Of a stretch of DNA of 13,760 nt, positions 10,701 to 13,760 are shown piece after piece. The stretch's first letter is position 1; each line of letters begins with the position of its first letter. A program made the translations under genes and the position numbers. Where the stretch lies: contig CAZTTG010000126.1 in NCBI GenBank assembly GCA_964615935.1, positions 1 through 13,760 of the forward strand. Direction: 5' to 3'. The DNA is from CAZTTG01 sp964615935. Its GTDB lineage: Bacteria > Planctomycetota > UBA1135 > GCA-002686595. Under the pieces are notes generated by a model, which did no database searches, had not been told where the DNA came from, and saw nothing but the letters and a program-made list of their open reading frames with translations.

Positions 10701-11299
10701 TCCCACTCCTGCGGCCGGAGCATGCTCGCGGGCCGCTCCAGCGGCGCGAGGTGCGCGTTGCGCGGCCCTCGCATCTCTCCCTTCCGGGACATCCCCCGCT
10801 GCAGCGAGGCCGGCGAGATCGCGACCAGCAGGTGTCGCCTCTCGATGCGGCCGAAGAGGGCGTAGGCGAGCCGCGGGTGATCGACGAGGTAGGTGAGCCC
10901 TTCGCGGTACTCCACGGCGCGGGCGACGAGGTCGAAGCGGCTGGCCTCCCCATCCGCGTCGAGCGCTCCCGAGGCGTGGGCCTCCGCCTCGCCGGGGTCC
11001 TCCCCCAGGTGCCGCGCCGAGACGAGCTTGCACAGGTTGGCGAAGCCCTGCCGGTCGCGCACCAGGGCCACCACCCGCCCGGGCGCGCCCGATGGATCGC
11101 TGATCTCGGCCGCGACGATGGGCTTCACCCCCTCCGCCTGCGCCGCCTTCAGGAAGTCGACCAGCCCGGCCGTGCAGTCCACGTCGGCCAGGGCCACGGC
11201 CGGCAGCCCGAGCTCCCGCGCGCGCCGGACGATGGCCTTCGGCGAGTCGACGCCGGCCAGCAGGGAGTGGTGTCCGTGGACGCGGAGGGGGACGTACAT
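7724..11299 (-). CDS. dnaE: DNA polymerase III alpha-subunit family polymerase (non-canonical DnaE)
   Basis: This C-family polymerase extends DNA in the cytoplasm. The 1191 residues show a PHP domain from the N-terminus, palm/fingers with GRGSAADSLVSYCLELTDADP (near 400), PDIDLDF at 442-448 holding two metal-binding aspartates (445, 447), and the third in GLVKMDLLG at Asp638. Then come GPAGAGMKDAYV, YQEDVM, ANFTAFAFCKAHAVTYG, helix-hairpin-helix IGLGQIKGLS near 907, and an OB fold at about 1110-1190 where the protein ends. The PHP metal motif reads PLRVHGHHS where active PHP domains have HxHxH, so proofreading by PHP is unlikely. The FCKAHA block replaces the FNKSHA of replicative DnaE, and no tau-binding domain follows the OB fold. 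It may be a second, accessory alpha subunit rather than the replicase; I cannot fix the subgroup. No imuA or imuB is adjacent. An acidic insertion lies between RRLPGSAPSG and LELPREL. ATG 11299 has no clear ribosome-binding site, but no better start exists upstream. Confidence 0.9.
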   Translation of the reverse strand: MYVPLRVHGHHSLLAGVDSPKAIVRRARELGLPAVALADVDCTAGLVDFLKAAQAEGVKPIVAAEISDPSGAPGRVVALVRDRQGFANLCKLVSARHLGEDPGEAEAHASGALDADGEASRFDLVARAVEYREGLTYLVDHPRLAYALFGRIERRHLLVAISPASLQRGMSRKGEMRGPRNAHLAPLERPASMLRPQEWEEPDGGSPKTPPPSRAVPASELVEAARATGLATVAASDVYHVEPAGAQNHRVRAAIGHNALVYDLPEEWVAEEPAHLLGFEETCALYAEVRDAAGPWKGAKGAGGVPPMVARTLEVAAECQYAPELGGVLFPDIELGEDQTAYSRLCTLAFEGAARRYRPLRPEVIRRLDRELAAIDGLGYAPYFLLVKQIADFAAREDIPCVGRGSAADSLVSYCLELTDADPLRYRLPFERFLNPSRKDRPDIDLDFCWRRRDEVIEHVYGAFGAERTAMISTLACFGMRSAFREAALVQGIPPAEINTWSRRLPGSAPSGALPFSGSADDGDGEEGPEDEPATEARLPEGALELPRELAHNPLARAIAVTPECRDFPLEEERWLPALRSAARLLDAPRHFGLHPGGTVVSPGPITDFVACQRAAKGVIVTQLDKDAAEAVGLVKMDLLGNRALTVIDDCTRELRGAGIEVDVTTIPEDDPATARVLREGRTLGCFQVESPGMRNLLKQTGARCMDDVIQAVALIRPGPAGAGMKDAYVRRFRGLEEPTPPHPRLAELLRDTHGIMLYQEDVMQAASLLAGLDLAEADGLRRALQKRREGELEELAARFFEGCQANGVARRDARRVWELIANFTAFAFCKAHAVTYGRISYRTVWLKTHHPAAFLTSFLRSETGYYEPRVYVEEARRLGVPILAPDINRSEASFSLEWSGARSGCLRIGLGQIKGLSQRTLEAILEGREGDGPFLSLPDLLERTLARTDEAERLVQCGALDSFDRTRPELLWRLHLLRQGSARPPTRLQPGEEPLDAARLAACRSTPRSRIQETIERAAHLTSGGWSGRGLGLGRARLEPGQTAALFPEPETPAPVLPGLPDLDPKTRGLLEHELLGLTIREHPVQLFPCEAEERARVPSPTPCAELDRRVGERITLRGWLAASRRAQTRNGDWMRFLTLEDESGIAEAVLFPDTYREFGHLLTHRGPHCITGLVEDQMGARTLHAERIW

Positions 11300-11510
11300 G
11301 GGGATCGGGTGGGGAGAGGTGTCCGACCGATACCCTAACAGATCCCTAAAATCCGTGGGTCTCCGCGGCCCCCGCGAGCACGCTCCTAACTCCTTTTTTA
11401 GCAGGCTGTTCCGCGCCCAGCTCGCCATCCGGACCGCCCCTCTCCCCCGAGTCTGCCGCCAGCAGCCCCCTCCAACCCGCAACCACCCGGCTCCCGACAC
11501 GTCCCCCCAC
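11300..11510. other. Non-coding stretch between dnaE and the first repeat
   Basis: This holds the dnaE upstream region. On the minus strand TAGGGT (11332-11337) is a weak -10 candidate, with no good -35. CCTAAC occurs twice (about 11334-11339 and 11384-11389), resembling the CTAAC end of integron core sites but not matching RYYYAAC fully. A C-run at 11503-11508 can pair with the G-run at 11515-11519. I see no credible gene. Confidence 0.4.
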
Positions 11511-11673
11511 CCGAGGGGGTCGCACCGCGGGCGCCCTGGGCCTTCGTGCGCCGCCTCGTGCGCCATCGGGGAGCCTCTTCGCAACCCGACCGCGCCCCGA
11601 GCGTCCCGTAGACGTGGATCGAGAGAAGAGCCCCGAGCACCAGCGACCTCCGGCGCATCTCCGCGCCGAGGCG
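11511..11673 (+). repeat. Direct repeat, left copy
   Basis: This 163-bp copy matches 12301-12464 with, by hand alignment, 14 substitutions and one single-base gap (about 91% identity). Two blocks are identical: 11579-11621 (43 bp) and 11642-11673 (32 bp). Internally TCGGGG (11566-11571) pairs with CCCCGA (11631-11636), and CTCTTC (11575-11580) with GAAGAG (11625-11630), separated by a 3-nt bulge. An inner CGTC/GACG hairpin lies at 11602-11614. It ends 20 bp before the DUF4258-like start. Confidence 0.93.
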
Positions 11674-11693
11674 CCCTGCCGCATGGAGACGAG

Positions 11694-11966
11694 GTGGACG
11701 ATCTGGAACGGGCGGAGTGGCCGGAGTGGTGGCGCTGGGAGCTCGAGATCAGTCCTCACGTGCTCGAGAGGATGCCGGTCCGTCGTTTCAACGAGGCGGA
11801 CCTGCGGCTCATGATAGAATCGGCCACCGGCATTCGAGAGGACATCGTCGAAGGCCGATGGGTCGTCCTCACGGAGCACGATGGAAGAGCATGGGAGATC
11901 ATCGTAGAGCCGGACGGGGGCATGGAGCTTCTCATCGTGGTCACGGCGTATCCCCTGGAGACCTGA
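11694..11966 (+). CDS. Small DUF4258-like protein, putative toxin of a TA-like pair
   Basis: The 90-residue product contains WELEISPHVLERM, RRFNEADLRLMIESA, GRWVVLTEHDGRAWEIIVEP and LLIVVTAYP. This fits the DUF4258 pattern of an early His, central basic/acidic helix, and C-terminal strands ending in VVTAYP, a fold related to RelE/BrnT-like toxins. It is cytoplasmic with no signal or membrane segment. GTG 11694 is chosen because GGAG (11685-11688) lies 5 nt upstream and the protein then has the family's length; the longer frame upstream runs through the repeat and dnaE antisense. Its stop is one base before the ATG of the next gene, so the two are probably translationally coupled. A toxin role is inferred from family resemblance and pairing, not shown. 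Confidence 0.75.
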   Translation: MDDLERAEWPEWWRWELEISPHVLERMPVRRFNEADLRLMIESATGIREDIVEGRWVVLTEHDGRAWEIIVEPDGGMELLIVVTAYPLET

Positions 11967-11967
11967 G

Positions 11968-12237
11968 ATGAGGGAAGCGTATCTCGAGGTTTCGTACCGC
12001 CGCGGCCGGCCCTTTGCCGCCTACTACCACCTGTCGGCCGGGGCGCGTGGCGAGAGCGCTCGGAGCCGCCGGGTCGAGCCCGGAATGGTCGTCGACTACA
12101 CCTCCGACGGACGACCCATCGGAATCGAGATCACCGCGCCGTCGAAGCTGTCGCTCGACGACTTCAACCGGGTCCTGGGAGACCTGGGGCTGCCGCCGGT
12201 GACCGGCGACGATCTGGCCCCCTTGCACGCGGCCTAG
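11968..12237 (+). CDS. Small DUF2283-like protein, putative partner or antitoxin
   Basis: The 89-residue product shows an N-terminal strand pattern (YLEVSYRRGRPFAAYYHL) and the motif RRVEPGMVVDYTSDGRPIGIEI, which matches the DUF2283 signature of a short beta protein (EPG-V-DYD-DGR-VGIEI). A C-terminal helix region (LSLDDFNRVLGDLGLPPV) follows. GGAG at 11957-11960 lies 7 nt before the ATG, inside the end of the upstream gene. DUF2283 and DUF4258 genes are often found side by side; an antitoxin role is an inference from that pairing. No DNA-binding domain of the usual antitoxin types is visible. Confidence 0.75.
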   Translation: MREAYLEVSYRRGRPFAAYYHLSAGARGESARSRRVEPGMVVDYTSDGRPIGIEITAPSKLSLDDFNRVLGDLGLPPVTGDDLAPLHAA

Positions 12238-12240
12238 CGC

Positions 12241-12314
12241 GTTGAACAACTCATTCGGCGCAATGACGGCGTCCTCCGCGGTAGCTCTACGCCTGAAAAC
12301 CCGGGGGGGCCGAA
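12241..12314 (+). other. Possible decayed attC-like structure between DUF2283 gene and intI
   Basis: Right after the DUF2283 stop lies GTTGAACAACTCATTC, which resembles the outer part of integron attC sites and contains GTTGAAC, a match to GTTRRRY. Nested arms follow: TTCGGC (12254-12259) with GCCGAA (12309-12314), and GGCGT (12268-12272) with ACGCC (12289-12293). The complementary outer core box expected on the right is absent, so a functional attC is not supported. Confidence 0.25.
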
Positions 12315-12464
12315 CCGCGGCCGCCCTGCGCCTTCGTGCGCAGCCCTCGTGCGTCATCGGGGAGTCCCCTCGCAACCCGACCGCGCCCCGAGCGTCCCGT
12401 AGACGTGGATCGCGAGAGGAGCCCCGATCACAAGCGACCTCCGGCGCATCTCCGCGCCGAGGCG
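12301..12464 (+). repeat. Direct repeat, right copy (overlaps intI 5' end)
   Basis: This copy of the 11511-11673 element starts 790 bp to its right. ATCGGGG (12356-12362) pairs with CCCCGAT (12422-12428), one pair longer than in the left copy. The inner arm keeps pairing despite substitutions (a T-A pair in the left copy is C-G here), though another pair becomes C-A. The 3' part runs into the reading frame of the integrase, supplying its only usable start codons. Confidence 0.93.
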
Positions 12465-13685
12465 AAGGGCGCCGAGTGGGGTCCATCCCTCCGCAGGGCC
12501 TTTCGGGCCCGGATCCGCCTCCGTCACCTGAGCCCTCGGACGGAGAAGGCCTACTACCACTGGATCCGGCGCTACCTCGTCTTCCATCGTGAAAGGCACC
12601 CGCTGGCCCTCGGCCGGAGGGAGGCTACCGACTTCCTCTCCGATCTCGCGGTGCGGGCCCGGGTCAGCGCCTCGACCCAGAACCAGGCCTTGGCGGCCCT
12701 GCTCTTCCTCTACCGCGAGGTCCTCGAGTCCGACCTCCCCTGGCTCGACGATCTGGTGCGGGCCCGCCGGCCCCGCCGCCTGCCGGTGGTGATGAGTCGG
12801 GAGGAGGTGCGCACCGTGCTCGGAGCGATGGACGGCGTCCCCCGGCTCATGGCCACCCTACTCTACGGGGCTGGCCTGCGTCTCATGGAATGCGCCCGCC
12901 CGCGCGTCAAGGACGTGGACTTCTCTGCTTTCCAGCTCGCCATTCGCAGCGGCAAGGGCGATCGCGACCGCGTCGCCATCCTCCCCGCTTCGGCCCGCGA
13001 GGCGTTGGGCGCCCAGCTCGAGCGCGTGCGCGGGCAGCACGCCGCGGACCTGACCCACGGTGCCGGTTGGGTGGAGCTCCCCCTTGCCCTGCACCGCAAG
13101 TACCCCAACGCCGGCCGCGAGCTCGCCTGGCAGTGGGTCTTCCCCGCCACCCGTACCTACTTCCACCGGGAGACCCGCCAGCGCCGCCGCCACCACCTCC
13201 ATGAGACGGTCCTCCAGCGCGCCATCCGCGAGGCCGTCAGGCGGACGGGAACCCCCAAACGCATCACCTCCCACACATTCCGCCACTCCTTTGCAACCCA
13301 CCTTCTCGAGGACGGGACGGACATCCGCGCAATCCAGGAGCTGCTCGGGCACCGCTCAGTCACCACGACGATGATCTACACCCACGTCCTGAACCGCGGG
13401 CCGCTGGGTGTGAAGAGCCCCTCGATCGCCTGTAGGTGGTCGCTATCCCCCGATTCGGCCGTCCTCTTGCCTGAAGCGTCTTCGTCGGCTATGCAGACCA
13501 GTACAACGTGGTCCCCGATCCGACATCGCTTCCCAACTGACCTGCCCCCCGGAACCGGATCCACCCCGAATGTTAGGATCCGAGACCCAGGAGGACAGTC
13601 ATGCCGAGAAGACGGCACACAGCCGAGCAGATCATCCACAAGCTCCGAGAGGCGGAGGTGGCCCTCAGCCAGGGCGGTAACGTGA
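12405..13685 (+). CDS. intI: Integron-type tyrosine recombinase (IntI family), C-terminus disrupted
   Basis: Tyrosine recombinases of this family join gene cassettes at attI/attC sites. The N-terminal SAM-like domain (IRLRHLSPRTEKAYYHWIRR, SASTQNQALAALLFLYREVL, RPRRLPVVMSREEVRTVL) and the catalytic domain are complete. Catalytic residues, counted from GTG 12405, are Arg159, Lys184, His290, Arg293, His316 and nucleophile Tyr325 (TTTMIYTHVLNRG). The IntI-specific insertion is present (LHRKYPNAGRELAWQWVFPA, then RRHHLHETVLQRAIR). The family ends in SPLD-like residues. Here, after GVKSP, the alternative frame reads DRL then TAG (13433-13435), so a one-base deletion near 13419-13423 appears to have removed the native stop, adding about 84 unrelated residues through the IS end. 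The start is uncertain: GTG 12405 has no clear ribosome-binding site and lies in the repeat. The core should still be functional. Confidence 0.88.
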   Translation: MDRERSPDHKRPPAHLRAEAKGAEWGPSLRRAFRARIRLRHLSPRTEKAYYHWIRRYLVFHRERHPLALGRREATDFLSDLAVRARVSASTQNQALAALLFLYREVLESDLPWLDDLVRARRPRRLPVVMSREEVRTVLGAMDGVPRLMATLLYGAGLRLMECARPRVKDVDFSAFQLAIRSGKGDRDRVAILPASAREALGAQLERVRGQHAADLTHGAGWVELPLALHRKYPNAGRELAWQWVFPATRTYFHRETRQRRRHHLHETVLQRAIREAVRRTGTPKRITSHTFRHSFATHLLEDGTDIRAIQELLGHRSVTTTMIYTHVLNRGPLGVKSPSIACRWSLSPDSAVLLPEASSSAMQTSTTWSPIRHRFPTDLPPGTGSTPNVRIRDPGGQSCREDGTQPSRSSTSSERRRWPSARAVT

Positions 13686-13760
13686 AGGCCGCCAGCAAGC
13701 AGATAGGGGTGTAGGTCCGTCCTGACGTAGTTCTGGCGCGGCGCGTAAACAAGGGTGAGG
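13538..13760 (+). mobile_element. Left end of an IS3-family insertion sequence, cut by window edge
   Basis: TGACCTGCCCCCC at 13538-13550 looks like the TG-starting terminal repeat of IS3-family elements, and an orfA start with a good ribosome-binding site follows 50 bp later, the usual spacing. The right end and orfB are outside the window. The identification rests on the orfA peptide plus the end-like sequence; the exact boundary is an estimate. Confidence 0.6.
13601..13760 (+). pseudogene. Decayed IS3-family transposase OrfA
   Basis: AGGAGG (13589-13594 region) precedes ATG 13601. The peptide begins MPRRRHTAEQIIHKLREAEV and continues to KQIGV, the N-terminal helix-turn-helix of IS3-family OrfA, then stops at a TAG after 37 codons where about 90 are usual. 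In another frame downstream, VLT, a stop and FWRGA resemble the expected TYYRWR block, so a frameshift plus further stops have inactivated it. It runs off the window edge. Confidence 0.75.

Noticed and set aside
7617..11033. 1138-residue second minus-strand frame overlapping dnaE
   Set aside because: It overlaps the real polymerase in another frame on the same strand and is Arg/Pro/Gly-rich without motifs.
8747..11338. 863-residue plus-strand reading frame opposite the polymerase
   Set aside because: Antisense shadow of dnaE. The peptide is a typical Gly/Val/His/Arg-rich frame artefact with no family resemblance.
11398..11658. Minus-strand reading frame starting MRRRSLVLGALLSIHVYG, also present in the right repeat copy
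   Set aside because: The two copies share it only because the DNA repeat is conserved. Changes between copies are not biased to silent positions, the right copy stops soon after GCEGTPR, and there is no ribosome-binding site.
12162..12247. CTTCAAC and GTTGAAC as a possible attC pair spanning the end of the DUF2283 gene, with the CGCCGGT/ACCGGCG palindrome between
   Set aside because: The left box fails the first core position, and the sequence encodes conserved-looking residues of the protein (FNRVLGDLGLPPV), so coding constraint and GC content explain it.
12240..12592. 116-residue plus-strand frame between DUF2283 and intI
   Set aside because: It overlaps the repeat and the conserved 5' end of the integrase in another frame, has no ribosome-binding site and no recognisable domain.

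Overview
The window is very GC-rich, and its codons end mostly in G or C. That, together with the gene content, suggests a bacterium from a high-GC lineage such as Planctomycetota or the former Deltaproteobacteria (Myxococcota and relatives). No rRNA or clade-specific marker is present, so this placement is an inference and I cannot choose between the two.

Layout, left to right. Positions 1-262 hold no convincing gene but contain a strong 18-bp inverted repeat and a terminator-like hairpin. Next comes a Tex-type RNA-binding protein (263-3502, +), enlarged by a 180-residue disordered insertion, an RGG-like basic stretch and a tandem-repeat acidic tail. It converges on a small membrane-anchored coiled-coil protein of unknown function (3585-4649, -), with a strong hairpin between them. 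Divergent from that protein is a full-length PTS enzyme I (ptsI, 4939-6669, +) with no HPr or permease gene beside it. A 240-residue protein made of four tandem Myb/SANT- or GcrA-like DNA-binding repeats follows (6976-7698, +). It converges on a DNA polymerase III alpha-family polymerase of unusual type (7724-11299, -) with a degenerate PHP domain and an OB-fold C-terminus.

The right end, from about 11.5 kb, is accessory DNA. A 163-164 bp element occurs twice as direct repeats (11511-11673 and 12301-12464, about 91% identical by hand alignment). Between the copies lies a tightly coupled pair of small genes that look like DUF4258 and DUF2283 families, a plausible toxin-antitoxin-like module. 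Immediately to the right is an integron-type tyrosine recombinase (IntI family, with the family-specific insertion and all catalytic residues). Its native stop codon seems to have been lost through a one-base deletion, so the frame runs on into the left end of an IS3-family insertion sequence whose orfA is itself decayed.

The left 11 kb reads as ordinary chromosome: RNA metabolism, phosphotransfer, DNA synthesis and a DNA-binding regulator, mostly as single-gene units. The most interesting part is the right end, where a repeat-bounded two-gene cassette sits next to an integron integrase. The repeats do not carry canonical attC core sites. They are either a non-canonical or decayed recombination site, a duplicated promoter or attI-like leader, or an unrelated dispersed repeat.
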